A stretch of DNA of 64,000 nt from Brevibacillus choshinensis (GCF_001420695.1 NZ_LJJB01000010.1:62001-126000); one strand, 5' to 3'. Shown: positions 26,676 through 35,041, counted from the stretch's first letter. Notes: generated from the sequence alone by a model not told the origin. Numbers and translations: made by a program.

Positions 26676-27425
26676 TCATCGTAATGAGCCAGCATGTGGT
26701 TTTTCAGCAGAAATCATCAAGAACATCGGTCTACGAATTTCATCCTTCATCCAGTCATCCCCCACCATCTCTTCAGGAGGCATGGGTTCTTTCACGACTT
26801 TGATGACGAAGCCCGCCTGAATGACGTCGTTCATATACGTCGCAATCGTGCGGTGATATTTGATCACATTCTCGGCTAGAAAAGAAGTGACGCGCATCCC
26901 CTCTGCCTGATAATTGTCAACTGGCCAGTGCAGGCGATTTCCCTGCTCATCTACAAACCAATCCTGTTCTTTTCGAGAAGTAAAGATCGGATGCTCGACT
27001 GAAAAAAGAAACGTTCCCCCTGGCTTCAGACAGTCATATATCTTTTGACAAAGCTCTCCAAAGGACTCGACGTAGTGGAACGCAAGCGAGCTGATCACTA
27101 CATCAAATTGGTCATTTGCAAATGCGATGTCCTCAACTGCCATTTGCGTGTAGGTGATAGCAGGATCATGAGTCTGTTCTCGTGCTTTTTTCAGCATTTT
27201 TTCAGACAGGTCTACCCCTACTACTGAGCTTGCCTGTTGCTCACGGACATACCGACAATGCCAGCCGTACCCACATCCCAAATCAAGGACATGTTTGTAT
27301 CGAAGGTCTGGCAGCAATGATCTGAATACATGCCATTCTCCCGCAGCCTCAAGTCCATTTATGGAACGAGACATTTTTTGATACGCGGAAAAGAATTCAG
27401 GATCATCGTATTTGTTTTGTTTCAT
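26676..27425 (-). CDS. Class I SAM-dependent methyltransferase
   Basis: 249 residues. SAM-binding motif I is VLDLGCGYGWHCRYV (about 55-69), with the acidic motif II residue in VVGVDLSEKMLKKA and motif IV near FDVVISSLAFHYVE. It belongs to the Methyltransf_11/25 group acting on small molecules or lipids; the substrate is unknown. Start MKQNKYDD has AGAGGTG upstream. It lies 21 nt downstream of an MBL-fold hydrolase gene on the same strand, so the two are probably cotranscribed. Confidence 0.9.
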   Translation of the reverse strand: MKQNKYDDPEFFSAYQKMSRSINGLEAAGEWHVFRSLLPDLRYKHVLDLGCGYGWHCRYVREQQASSVVGVDLSEKMLKKAREQTHDPAITYTQMAVEDIAFANDQFDVVISSLAFHYVESFGELCQKIYDCLKPGGTFLFSVEHPIFTSRKEQDWFVDEQGNRLHWPVDNYQAEGMRVTSFLAENVIKYHRTIATYMNDVIQAGFVIKVVKEPMPPEEMVGDDWMKDEIRRPMFLMISAEKPHAGSLR

Positions 27426-27446
27426 CGGATTTCACCTCTACGTTTA

Positions 27447-28190
27447 TCATCCCTTGGAAGTATGCGCAAGAATGAGCTGGCGAAGAGCTTGCTTCGCATC
27501 TCCTTGAAACAATCCACCGTGATAGCAAACGATCTGCTCGATGTCATAGGTAAGCAAGCGCTGGATGGAATGAATCGCCTCTTCCATATCCAGTGTAAAC
27601 TGCGGATTGGCAATCGCAAGCTTCCCGTCCTCCATCACGACAGCATCCCCAGCGATCAGCGTTTTTGTGGTAGCCAGATACAGGGAGATATGGCCAGCCA
27701 TATGTCCTGGCGTGTGTACGATTTCAATACCACCGCACCAGGGCAGTTTTTCCCCATGTGTAACCATTTGATCGACAGGTGCCGGTTCCAGGGACTGCAA
27801 GAAGTGAATGAACTGTTCCGCGTGCCCTCTCGCTTCCCCCGACAATTCATCAAGAGAAGATTCCGCCTGTTCCAGTCGCAACGACTTTTGCTTTCCTTCC
27901 ACAAAAGGCACTTCCAGCTCGTGAGCGATGATGTCCATCTGCGGGTACGTCCGCTTCAACGCAGCAAGGGAACCGATATGATCGATATCGTGATGGGTCA
28001 CGATCAACTTGGTAATGGAATCGAGCTGAATACCACAGCGGGCAACCGCTTCTTCAAGCAGCCCCATAAAGTCAGGGTATCCACAGTCGACGAGAATCGT
28101 ATCATGTTCATCTTGTAAAAGCACCGGAGTCAGGGATTGACTTTGGCCGTTATTCGCAAACTCGATTTCGAGTAGATGGATAGTGCTCAT
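27447..28190 (-). CDS. MBL-fold metallo-hydrolase
   Basis: 247 residues of the metallo-beta-lactamase fold. The metal motif HxHxDH appears as THHDIDHIGS (about 65-74); further ligands are H in VHTPGHMAGHISLYL, Asp in LIAGDAV, and a late His in CYHGGL. It resembles the YqjP/glyoxalase-II-like group: hydrolysis of an ester, thioester or lactone is likely, with unknown substrate. AGGAGG lies 5 nt before the start. It is the first gene of a probable pair with the methyltransferase downstream. Confidence 0.9.
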   Translation of the reverse strand: MSTIHLLEIEFANNGQSQSLTPVLLQDEHDTILVDCGYPDFMGLLEEAVARCGIQLDSITKLIVTHHDIDHIGSLAALKRTYPQMDIIAHELEVPFVEGKQKSLRLEQAESSLDELSGEARGHAEQFIHFLQSLEPAPVDQMVTHGEKLPWCGGIEIVHTPGHMAGHISLYLATTKTLIAGDAVVMEDGKLAIANPQFTLDMEEAIHSIQRLLTYDIEQIVCYHGGLFQGDAKQALRQLILAHTSKG

Positions 28191-28270
28191 ATGTACCTCC
28201 TCATTCCTTCGCCATTACACTTAGCTTACTGCAGGGAATGAGGAGAAGAAAGTTCGTTCATGATACAGAA

Positions 28271-28537
28271 TCAACGTTGTCCGCGTATGATTCTGCGGAT
28301 GCTATGTTCCGTCAGATAGTAGTGCAAGGCGAGCGTCTTTACCGAGCTTCCAGAGCGATACGCTTGCACGATCGACTCGTTTCGCTCCCGCAAAATTTGC
28401 TTAGACTCGGTGCACTCCCCCCATTGTTTTTTATCTTCTTCTCGAATGGGGATGTACAAATAGCTGCCTTGCGTATATTCCTGAATGCTGCGCAGAAGTT
28501 TTTCCGGCAACATTTTTTCTGCATTTACATATTTCAT
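28271..28537 (-). CDS. CD3324-family small helix-turn-helix protein
   Basis: 88 residues. The pattern MKYVNAEKMLPEKLLRSIQE, then GSYLYIPI, and a C-terminal helix-turn-helix (VQAYRSGSSVKTLALHYYLTEHSIRRII) is that of the CD3324 family, Mor-like predicted DNA-binding proteins of Firmicutes. The ribosome binding site is AGGAGC 8 nt before the ATG. A 27-codon ORF with a long inverted repeat lies directly upstream on the same strand and may be its leader. Regulatory targets are unknown. Confidence 0.82.
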   Translation of the reverse strand: MKYVNAEKMLPEKLLRSIQEYTQGSYLYIPIREEDKKQWGECTESKQILRERNESIVQAYRSGSSVKTLALHYYLTEHSIRRIIRGQR

Positions 28538-28583
28538 TTCGCTTTGCTCCTATCTATATAACGTCTATTTCCGTATATAGAGA

Positions 28584-28648
28584 AGCAAAGAGTTCCAGCT
28601 TACGTTATGGAGTAGGCTCTAAACAAAGATCTTTTGGAACTCTTTGCT
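28584..28648. repeat. 14-bp perfect inverted repeat around the small ORF's end
   Basis: AGCAAAGAGTTCCA (28584-28597) and its exact complement TGGAACTCTTTGCT (28635-28648) are separated by 37 nt that contain the last codons and stop of the small ORF. In the minus-strand transcript they would form a long stem between that ORF and the CD3324 gene. No T run follows, so it is not an ordinary terminator. Confidence 0.7.
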
Positions 28649-28688
28649 CAGAGCCACATCCGGCAACGCGAACAAATGTGGTAGCCAT
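28605..28688 (-). CDS. Candidate 27-residue peptide upstream of the CD3324 gene
   Basis: A very good ribosome binding site (GGAGGTG) lies 5-7 nt before ATG 28688, opening a 27-codon ORF. It begins MATTFVRVAGCGSEQRVP and ends KDLCLEPTP. It has two Cys and no hydrophobic signal. One arm of the 14-bp inverted repeat lies inside its second half. It could be a leader peptide controlling the downstream gene or a small functional peptide. I know no matching family. Coding is supported only by the start context. Confidence 0.4.
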   Translation of the reverse strand: MATTFVRVAGCGSEQRVPKDLCLEPTP

Positions 28689-28989
28689 GGATTCACCTCC
28701 GCACTGCCTTTCTTCCCACAGTGTACACCTGTGCTATACAATACTGCTACTACTCTTTTAAGCTAAAAGTTTACCTGAGATCGACTCTTTTGGGGTGCCT
28801 TGCCACTACTCCCCCTCCAGACGTCCCTCCTCCTAGACCCGTCTGCACCAGAACGCGCAGCCAACGGATATGGTTTGTATACGGGGAGATCCATCTGGCC
28901 TCTTTCCGCTGCCTGCGAGCGATGTTTCCTGGCTTTTGTGTTGCCCTCACATGTGACGTACTCAGGAATATTCAAAACTATTCGTCTCT
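28689..28989. other. 301-bp intergenic stretch without a supported gene
   Basis: It holds the ribosome binding site of the small ORF at its left end. I see no convincing ORF, terminator or structured RNA in the remainder; the open frames here have no start signals and no recognisable family. Confidence 0.5.
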
Positions 28990-29502
28990 TCATTGCGAAG
29001 GTGTCGGCACAGCAGGCTCATTGTCTCCTCCCAAGCGTCGCCGCGACGTCTCTCTCTTACCAACTGCAGGAAGATGTTCACCTGCCTTGGCCAATCCCCA
29101 GACAGGCATGTTTCCATAGATGCACTCGTATTTTCCCGCTTCCACTAGATACGTCTCGTGAAAAATTCCGACGGTTCCATCCGTTCCTACTGATTGATTG
29201 AACTTCCTCCAGGCACTCAAGTGATTGTGACTGTTTCTCGCGTAGTTTTCCAGGTGCTCGTAGGATCGCCAATACTGGATTTGCGTAATTTCACGCATAT
29301 TGAAATGCGCCGTACTCCCCAAAAATCCAAGTTCGGGATGCTCATACAGCTCTTTGAGCATGCCCCCCATGGCAGTAGCGACCGGTACCCATTTATGAAC
29401 GGCCAACAAACGGTTTACGCGCATACCGATAATCAAAACGACAAAAGGGCCCTCCAACTGTGCCGTGAATCTTCCTGGTACTACTTTTGCCACTGGGTTC
29501 AC
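28990..29502 (-). CDS. DUF4188-domain protein
   Basis: 170 residues from GTG 29502, directly after the TetR stop. The sequence EGPFVVLIIGMRVNRLLAVH, YEHPELGFLGSTAHF, QYWRSYEHLENYARN and HETYLVEAGKYECIYGNMP fits DUF4188, a dimeric alpha-beta-barrel-like family. Some relatives of that fold are haem-binding monooxygenase- or dehydratase-like enzymes, but this family has no settled function. The C-terminal ~25 residues are basic and look disordered. Tight coupling to the TetR gene suggests the regulator controls it. Confidence 0.82.
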   Translation of the reverse strand: MNPVAKVVPGRFTAQLEGPFVVLIIGMRVNRLLAVHKWVPVATAMGGMLKELYEHPELGFLGSTAHFNMREITQIQYWRSYEHLENYARNSHNHLSAWRKFNQSVGTDGTVGIFHETYLVEAGKYECIYGNMPVWGLAKAGEHLPAVGKRETSRRRLGGDNEPAVPTPSQ

Positions 29503-30135
29503 CTACCTGATCAAAAGTTTGAGGTGCATCTCGTAATACGCCATGTAATCCGTAGAGCGAAAAAGATGGGCAGATAAATAGGCCCCGTAAAAGATAGAAA
29601 ACAGCAGTACCACCGCCTCATGTTCCGTTAGGTGTGCAACTAGCTCTCCATCTTCTCGAACCTCTTTCACGCATCGTTGAAAAATACGATCCAATGTAAC
29701 CTCTTCTACTCCTGCTGTTGTTTCTCGTTCGGGAAACAGTAGCCAGAGCTCGGTTTCTGAGAGCTTGGGTACCCAAGGATGCATTTTTTGCTCTGACAAA
29801 AAGCTGATCAGACTGAGCATGATCCCCGGGTGCTTCGCGGCATCCTCCGTCACTTTGCCAAAGATGTAGCGTACTGCCTCCCATCCCCGTTTGCCTGAAT
29901 CCACGAGCTCCAGATAGCACTGTGCCTGCCACACGCTCATGAAGTAAATGAGCAGATCCTCTTTTTGGGGAAAGAACTTGAAGAAGGTGACTTTCGAAAC
30001 GTCCGCCTGCTGACAGATGTCCTCCACGAGTACCCTTCGAAAGGAACGCTCTCCGCTCAAGTCCAGACTGGCTTGTAGCAAATCGAGCTTGGTCTTCGCC
30101 TTTTTCTTTTCTCGCAACGATATCTTCACGCTCAT
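29503..30135 (-). CDS. TetR-family transcriptional regulator
   Basis: 210 residues. The N-terminal helix-turn-helix runs from KTKLDLLQASLDLSGERSF to VEDICQQADVSKVTFFKFFPQKEDLL (residues ~15-65), with the recognition helix VSKVTFFKFF. The C-terminal ~140 residues are an alpha-helical ligand/dimer domain. It is cotranscribed with the DUF4188 gene whose GTG abuts its stop codon, and probably autoregulates that pair in response to a small ligand. The divergent glycosyltransferase begins about 170 nt upstream. Confidence 0.93.
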   Translation of the reverse strand: MSVKISLREKKKAKTKLDLLQASLDLSGERSFRRVLVEDICQQADVSKVTFFKFFPQKEDLLIYFMSVWQAQCYLELVDSGKRGWEAVRYIFGKVTEDAAKHPGIMLSLISFLSEQKMHPWVPKLSETELWLLFPERETTAGVEEVTLDRIFQRCVKEVREDGELVAHLTEHEAVVLLFSIFYGAYLSAHLFRSTDYMAYYEMHLKLLIR

Positions 30136-30304
30136 GATGATCTCCTGTAAAGTCTCTGTTTTCTTTATGTTAGTATAAAGATTAACTCAAGTAAAGTTTT
30201 TTGCAATAATAAATGATTATCCTCTCGTGATTTTCTCTTTTCGGGTAGCCAATCGCCTTCTTTCCCAATACCATAGTGAAGAGCCCTGCGAAGGAGAGAA
30301 TCAC

Positions 30305-31432
30305 GTGAGAGTCTGTTTTTATTGCAATCTCATCGAATTCAAGCCAAAGGGAAACGTCTTGCAGTTTTTCATTTTGCTGCGTGCCCTGGATCGCAAGCTT
30401 GCCCAATTGTCAGCAAGCGAGCGGCAACAATATGTTTTTGAATGCGTCCTCCCTTTCCGATTTCGCGATGGAATGGGTGGCTTTACATTTCGGCACATCC
30501 GCTTTCATCAGGCTGACGAACCCATTCAGGAAATTATCCGGAGGGATCGCAAGCGACCGTACGACTTCATCTTCATTCGAGGCCGCAATGAAGCTGTGAA
30601 GCTGTTGAGAAAAAAGCGATCATTTGGCCCGAAGCTGTTGTTTTTAGCCATTCAATACAATTTGCATGACCCGTACATCATGCGACGGCTAGACTATGTG
30701 TTCCGCCATGCGCGGGTCGTCTTTTTTCAAACCGAACCTAATGCCGAGCGATACCGTACGTACCAGCTGCAAAATGGCACCTACTCAAACCAAGAGCTGC
30801 TCCGAAAAATACAGGTGCTCCCTCAGTTTGTAGAGCCTATGCACGACCTCTCATTAACTCGGTCCCCGTCTGATCCCCTCGATCTGATTCAGGCTGGAGT
30901 CATACGACCTCGCTACGGCCTACCTGTAGCTACAAAAGCAATCCGCCTCATCCGTAAGCAGTTTCCAAAAGCAAAGCTACGGGTGCTCTACCCATCCATC
31001 GTAGGGAAGTATCGCAAGCAGGCAGAGAAATTACTGCGTACGCCAGGTGTCGCCGATCACGGTCAGAAATCGATGTGGAAAACAAAAGAAATGATCGTCA
31101 AAAGCGGTATTGGCGTAGCGCTGCTCTACGACAATACGCAAGACCGCAACCCTTCCCATTCGTACCTGTCGCGGATCCTAGAGTGTATGGGTCTCGGTGT
31201 TCCCGTTCTGACGACGCGAACGATTGGAAATCTCGCCTTGCTCGGAGCTAGCTACCCCTTGTTCGTAGAAGATGCACATGATATCGTGTACCACTACGAA
31301 AATCTGAACAACCCCGTTTTCTATGAAGAAATGTGTCGTTATGTCAAAGAACGCGGGCAACGTTTCCTCGCCGATGAGGCAGTGAAATCTTTTTGGGACG
31401 TGATGCATGACGAATACAAACGCGGGATCTAG
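30305..31432 (+). CDS. Glycosyltransferase-like protein (GT-B fold, family 1 type)
   Basis: 375 residues from GTG 30305 (AAGGAG 9 nt upstream); the frame open from 30227 adds 26 unlikely residues. The C-terminal half has GT-B features: VLYPSIVGKYRKQAEKLL, GIGVALLYDNTQDRNPSHSY, and ILECMGLGVPVLTTRTIGN, the nucleotide-sugar binding ExxxxGxPV-like segment. The N-terminal half contains FKPKGNVLQFFILLRALDRK and the stretch PYDFIFIRGRNEAV. It is probably cytoplasmic and transfers a sugar to a spore, wall or polysaccharide acceptor. It stands alone, far from the polysaccharide locus at 51-64 kb, so its pathway is unknown. Confidence 0.75.
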   Translation: MRVCFYCNLIEFKPKGNVLQFFILLRALDRKLAQLSASERQQYVFECVLPFRFRDGMGGFTFRHIRFHQADEPIQEIIRRDRKRPYDFIFIRGRNEAVKLLRKKRSFGPKLLFLAIQYNLHDPYIMRRLDYVFRHARVVFFQTEPNAERYRTYQLQNGTYSNQELLRKIQVLPQFVEPMHDLSLTRSPSDPLDLIQAGVIRPRYGLPVATKAIRLIRKQFPKAKLRVLYPSIVGKYRKQAEKLLRTPGVADHGQKSMWKTKEMIVKSGIGVALLYDNTQDRNPSHSYLSRILECMGLGVPVLTTRTIGNLALLGASYPLFVEDAHDIVYHYENLNNPVFYEEMCRYVKERGQRFLADEAVKSFWDVMHDEYKRGI

Positions 31433-31443
31433 TTAGAAAACTT

Positions 31444-31491
31444 GGCTGCGCCAATCTTTTTTGGTGAAGCCTTAGTACCCAAAGGGCACTA
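31444..31491. other. Nested hairpins downstream of the lone glycosyltransferase gene
   Basis: GGCT (31444-31447)/AGCC (31468-31471) encloses CCAA/TTGG, and is followed at once by TAGTACCC (31473-31480)/GGGCACTA (31484-31491). Two adjacent stems just past the stop codon with no T run suggest a structured 3' region or small RNA rather than a standard terminator. Confidence 0.35.
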
Positions 31492-31542
31492 GTCTCGCCA
31501 TCTCACTATCATTCGAGGTCTCGCTATGTTGAACTTATACTG

Positions 31543-31567
31543 GATAGGAATCTTATAAATTCCTATC
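31543..31567. repeat. 9-bp perfect inverted repeat
   Basis: GATAGGAAT (31543-31551) and ATTCCTATC (31559-31567) around a 7-nt AT-rich loop, between the nested hairpins and the IclR terminator. It may be a protein-binding site or hairpin; no T run follows. Confidence 0.45.
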
Positions 31568-31574
31568 TGTGCAA

Positions 31575-31613
31575 AAAAGCCAACACGCTGCATGGGCAGT
31601 CGAGTTGGCTTTT
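31575..31613. terminator. Terminator between glycosyltransferase and iclR-like genes
   Basis: AAAAGCCAAC (31575-31584) pairs with GTTGGCTTTT (31604-31613) around a 19-nt loop, with further A residues on the left, 3 nt from the IclR stop. It is probably bidirectional. Confidence 0.75.
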
Positions 31614-31615
31614 GT

Positions 31616-32359
31616 CTATTTCATCATTTTCCCCATGCGGTACGCCGCCTCTTTAATAAAGGGAGCGTACTGCCTCATTTTTTCCTGTGTCAGTCGGTTA
31701 GATGGCCCAGAAGCAGCAATCGATGCCACCAACTGTCCATTCCGGTTAAAGATTGGAGCTGCCACCGCTGCGGTTCCTAACTCCCGCTCTTCTACGCTCG
31801 TAGCAAAGCCTTGCTGCTTGATTTGTTCCAGTTGCTCCGCATAGGATTCCCGGCTCACAAAGTCCGGCCAATCGGGATCTTGCAAAAGCTCCTGCGCCAC
31901 TGATTCTTCCGTATACGCGACTAACACCTTGCTGGACGCTCCTACCGTCAACGGCATGCGGGCTCCAATAGGGGCCACCCTACGGATCGGTTGCTTGCTT
32001 TGTACCGCCTGAATACGAATCCGTTCGTTCCCATCCCGCACGTACAAGCTGATCGTTTCTTCTACCAAATCACGCAGCCGCTCCATTTCCGGCAATAGCA
32101 TAATGGCAGGGTCGTCGTTATGAGTAAGGTTTGCGGACAATTCCCAGATTCGAAAGCCAAGACGATATTTTTCTGTCTGGACGTCCCTGATGAGAAAGCC
32201 TTTGTTTTCTAGCGTTGCCAGCAAACGATGCACCGTGCTTTTATGCAACGAGAGTCGACTGGAGATTTCACTCAGGCCCAAATCGGTAGCATCCGTAAAA
32301 CAAAGCAGGATATCCAGACCCCGTTCAACCGCCCGCACGTTTGCTTTTTGTTCTTCCAT
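31616..32359 (-). CDS. IclR-family transcriptional regulator
   Basis: 247 residues. The N-terminal winged helix (VRAVERGLDILLCFTDATDLGLSEISSRLSLHKSTVHRLLATLENKGFL, residues ~8-56) is followed by the GAF-like IclR effector domain (ETISLYVRDGNERIRIQAVQ, LTVGASSKVLVAY, ELGTAAVAAPIFNRNGQLVASIAASGP). IclR proteins respond to small metabolites and often control catabolic genes. None of the adjacent genes is an obvious target. Typical length; no anomalies. Confidence 0.95.
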   Translation of the reverse strand: MEEQKANVRAVERGLDILLCFTDATDLGLSEISSRLSLHKSTVHRLLATLENKGFLIRDVQTEKYRLGFRIWELSANLTHNDDPAIMLLPEMERLRDLVEETISLYVRDGNERIRIQAVQSKQPIRRVAPIGARMPLTVGASSKVLVAYTEESVAQELLQDPDWPDFVSRESYAEQLEQIKQQGFATSVEERELGTAAVAAPIFNRNGQLVASIAASGPSNRLTQEKMRQYAPFIKEAAYRMGKMMK

Positions 32360-32592
32360 CTTTCTTACACCTGCTTCCTTCGTGGTTCCGTACGTTTCAT
32401 CTGATGAAACTAATATGCTACTTTTCAGTATACGAAAAAAATGTGCATAGTAAAGAGCTTAAATCACACACCGTGTTATTTGTTCCCGTTTCCTAACAGG
32501 TAGGGCACTCCCACAAGCGATGAAACAAAAGGTACATACATTAGAAGAGAAACACCTCTTGTTTCAGATCAGGATTGGGGGAATGACCTCAC

Positions 32593-33318
32593 ATGGCTAG
32601 AAGCGAAACAAAATTGACCAAATACTACGTACTGCGCGCCAGTTCCCCACTCGTAGGGGCACTGCCGCACACTAGGCCTTTTAGCAAAAGGTCTCTCTAT
32701 GCTTTTCTCGATCGGTATCGCAAGGTGATCGCCAAACCAGCCTCTGGCAGCGGTGGCGCAGGAGTCATCATGATATCCAGCCACGGGCAAAGCTCATATC
32801 GTGTTCAGCGTGGGGCGACGCGGCGAACTACCCGTGGAAAAAAAGGCACCTATCTATATTTGCGCAGGAATATCAGGACTCGTTATTTGGTCCAGCGTTG
32901 CATTTCCCTTGCCCGCATAAATGGGCGTCCTTTTGATGTACGCGTGATGGTCCAGAGGCGCTCAGGCTCTCATTGGGTCGTCACAGGTATGCTCGCCAAA
33001 GTAGCAGGCAGAGGGTACATCATTACCAACGTCAAGCGCAGTGGCGGGCGTGTTCTCCCCCTGCGCACCGCCATCCGACGTGCATCGATCCGCAGGTCCT
33101 CCACCGATGCCATCATCGCACGTCTACACCGTATCGCTCTGCTCGCTGCAAACAGGCTAGCCACCTACTATACTCACCAACGGGTATTCGGCTTAGACAT
33201 GGGCATTGACGCGAATGGCAGGGTGTGGATCATCGAAGCCAACCTGCGCCCGGATATCTCCCTGTTTCTCAAGCTATCGGATAAACAGATGTACCGCAAG
33301 ATCGTGAGCTATCAGTAA
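32593..33318 (+). CDS. YheC/YheD-family protein (ATP-grasp type, spore-associated)
   Basis: 241 residues, very basic (many Arg/Lys). The pattern YRKVIAKPASGSGGAGVIMIS, LVQRCISLARINGRPFDVRVMVQ and FGLDMGIDANGRVWIIEANLRPD is the YheC/YheD ATP-grasp core: ATP-binding Lys, the RPFDVRVxVQ strand, and the metal-binding D...E-N region. Bacillus YheC and YheD are endospore coat-associated. It is shorter than the ~360-450 residues of full-length members, as it lacks an N-terminal domain, yet the catalytic core looks complete. It supports a spore-forming host. Confidence 0.82.
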   Translation: MARSETKLTKYYVLRASSPLVGALPHTRPFSKRSLYAFLDRYRKVIAKPASGSGGAGVIMISSHGQSSYRVQRGATRRTTRGKKGTYLYLRRNIRTRYLVQRCISLARINGRPFDVRVMVQRRSGSHWVVTGMLAKVAGRGYIITNVKRSGGRVLPLRTAIRRASIRRSSTDAIIARLHRIALLAANRLATYYTHQRVFGLDMGIDANGRVWIIEANLRPDISLFLKLSDKQMYRKIVSYQ

Positions 33319-33331
33319 ACAGCCAGGTACG

Positions 33332-33370
33332 AAAAAAGGGTAGCCGCTTTCAACGGCTCCCTTTCTTTTT
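33332..33370. terminator. Terminator between YheC/D-like and aldo/keto reductase genes
   Basis: AAAGGG-T-AGCCG pairs with CGGCT-C-CCTTT around CTTTCAA, with A6 before and CTTTTT after. It serves both convergent genes. Confidence 0.85.
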
Positions 33371-33382
33371 CAGGAAGGTATG

Positions 33383-34210
33383 TTAGAAATTGAAATTGTC
33401 CGGGTCAGCCCCAAAACGTTTGTTTTCATTAAGGGCGTTGATTTTTTCCACATCTTCTGCACTGAGTGAAAAGTCAAACACATCTGCGTTTTGACGAATT
33501 CGCTCTGGTGTGATCGATTTTGGAATGGTCACGACTTGTTTGTCCAAATCCCAGCGGATTACGATCTGTGCTGGTGATTTGCCGTACTTTTGCCCCAGCT
33601 CCACTAGCAACGGATGATCGAGATTCCCTTGCATAAGTGGGCTCCACGCTTCCATCTGAATGTGATGCTCTTGGCAGTAAGCGAGCAATTCTTTCTGGGT
33701 GAGCAGTGGATGGTATTCGACCTGGTTGACGACCGGAGTGACTTCGCTGTTCTGGCGCAAATCCTCCAGATGGTGACTATGGAAGTTGCTGACACCAATC
33801 GCGCGTACATAACCATCGCGATACAGTTTCTCCAATGCTTTCCACGTCTCTACATACTTGCCTTTGACTGGCCAGTGGATCAGATACAAATCCAGTGTCT
33901 CGATACCGAGTTTTTTCACACTATCATCGAATGCTTTCAGCGTGGATTCATAGCCTTGATCGGCATTCCACACCTTGGTCGTGATGAACAGCTGATCCCG
34001 ATCGATACCGGCTTGACGGATTCCGTCACCAACACCAACCTCGTTGCCATAGACGGCAGCCGTGTCGATACTGCGGTACCCCGCTTCAATGGCAGAACGG
34101 ACAGCGAGTGTTACTTCGTCACCGTCTTTCACCTTCCAGACACCCAGTCCTAGCCAAGGCATCTTCACCCCGTTGTTCAATACCGAACTATCCGTGATAT
34201 GTGTTGCCAT
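33383..34210 (-). CDS. yvgN: Aldo/keto reductase (YvgN-like)
   Basis: 275 residues, a TIM-barrel NADPH-dependent oxidoreductase. Catalytic tetrad regions are visible: Asp and Tyr in YRSIDTAAVYGNEVGVG, Lys in FITTKVWNADQGYE, and His in LDLYLIHWP. The cofactor phosphate site is VTIPKSITPERIRQNADVFDF. Close resemblance to Bacillus YvgN/YtbE suggests reduction of methylglyoxal and other aldehydes in detoxification. A strong GGGAGG precedes the ATG. It is single-gene. Confidence 0.93.
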   Translation of the reverse strand: MATHITDSSVLNNGVKMPWLGLGVWKVKDGDEVTLAVRSAIEAGYRSIDTAAVYGNEVGVGDGIRQAGIDRDQLFITTKVWNADQGYESTLKAFDDSVKKLGIETLDLYLIHWPVKGKYVETWKALEKLYRDGYVRAIGVSNFHSHHLEDLRQNSEVTPVVNQVEYHPLLTQKELLAYCQEHHIQMEAWSPLMQGNLDHPLLVELGQKYGKSPAQIVIRWDLDKQVVTIPKSITPERIRQNADVFDFSLSAEDVEKINALNENKRFGADPDNFNF

Positions 34211-34312
34211 CTGATCTCCTCCCGTCGTCCGCTAAATATGTACGTACAATAAGTAAGTGTAGCACAAGTGGACTACCAAAAAAAGGGTTTCAAATGCACA
34301 TACCCTGTTTGT

Positions 34313-34999
34313 TTAATACAAGCGATTTTTATAGCTGTCCGCCAAGCTGGAAGCCACATCTTTTGCGGTCACATCCGGGAGCTTCACATGATCAGCCAGC
34401 ACCTGGGACATATTCGGGATCGACTCTTTCTGCGGCCATTTTTCTGGATTCCAAAGTCCGGAACGCATGAAGGCCTTTGCGCAATGCACGTAGCATTCTT
34501 CCACTTGCACGGCAATCCCAACAGCAGGTACTTTACCGTTTACGGCCATTTTTTCGAGTACTTCTGGGTCGCGCATGACACAGGCTCGTCCGTTAATGCG
34601 AAGCGTTTCTTCCAAGGTAGGAATGATGAAAATCAAACCGACATGCGGGTTTGCCAGTACATTTCGTAGTGAGTCCATACGCTTGTTACCAGGACGCTCG
34701 GGAATCACTAGATGGCGATCATCGAGTACATGTACAAAACCCGGTGCGTCTCCCCTCGGGGATGCATCACAGTTGCCATCCACGTCAGCTGTCGAGAGAA
34801 TGAGAAACGGCGCTTTTGCTATATAATCACGGCAATGTTCATCCAAATGATTGATCGACTTGTTTTGAACCAGACGACTAGGTTCACCGAGTAACTCTCG
34901 TAGCTGGGATTCTTCGGTTATGACTTCTCGAAATTTTTCGAATCCATGCACGCTGAACACCTCTTTTTCCATGTTTTGGTTTGTATACCCTTTTCCCAT
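34313..34999 (-). CDS. PPOX-type FMN flavoprotein (MSMEG_1061-like)
   Basis: About 228 residues with a pyridoxamine-phosphate-oxidase-like split beta barrel: FLILSTADVDGNCDASPRGD (FMN-binding strand), LVIPERPGNKRMDSLRNVLANPHVGLIFI, and LRINGRACV. A C-terminal extension includes VEECYVHCAKAFMRSGLWNPEKWP. The pattern matches the MSMEG_1061 family of FMN-dependent PPOX-type proteins, probably reductases or oxidases of unknown substrate. The start is uncertain: ATG 34999 and ATG 34972 both lack a strong ribosome binding site, and the family N-terminus fits either. Confidence 0.85.
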   Translation of the reverse strand: MGKGYTNQNMEKEVFSVHGFEKFREVITEESQLRELLGEPSRLVQNKSINHLDEHCRDYIAKAPFLILSTADVDGNCDASPRGDAPGFVHVLDDRHLVIPERPGNKRMDSLRNVLANPHVGLIFIIPTLEETLRINGRACVMRDPEVLEKMAVNGKVPAVGIAVQVEECYVHCAKAFMRSGLWNPEKWPQKESIPNMSQVLADHVKLPDVTAKDVASSLADSYKNRLY

Positions 35000-35041
35000 G
35001 ATAACATAAAGTGTGCTGCATCCCCTGTGCTCTTCTCGTTC

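Noticed and set aside
28721-29119. Plus-strand open frame of 132 codons opposite the DUF4188 gene
   Set aside because: No ribosome binding site and low-complexity Pro/Arg composition; it is a shadow of the minus-strand gene and the intergenic region.
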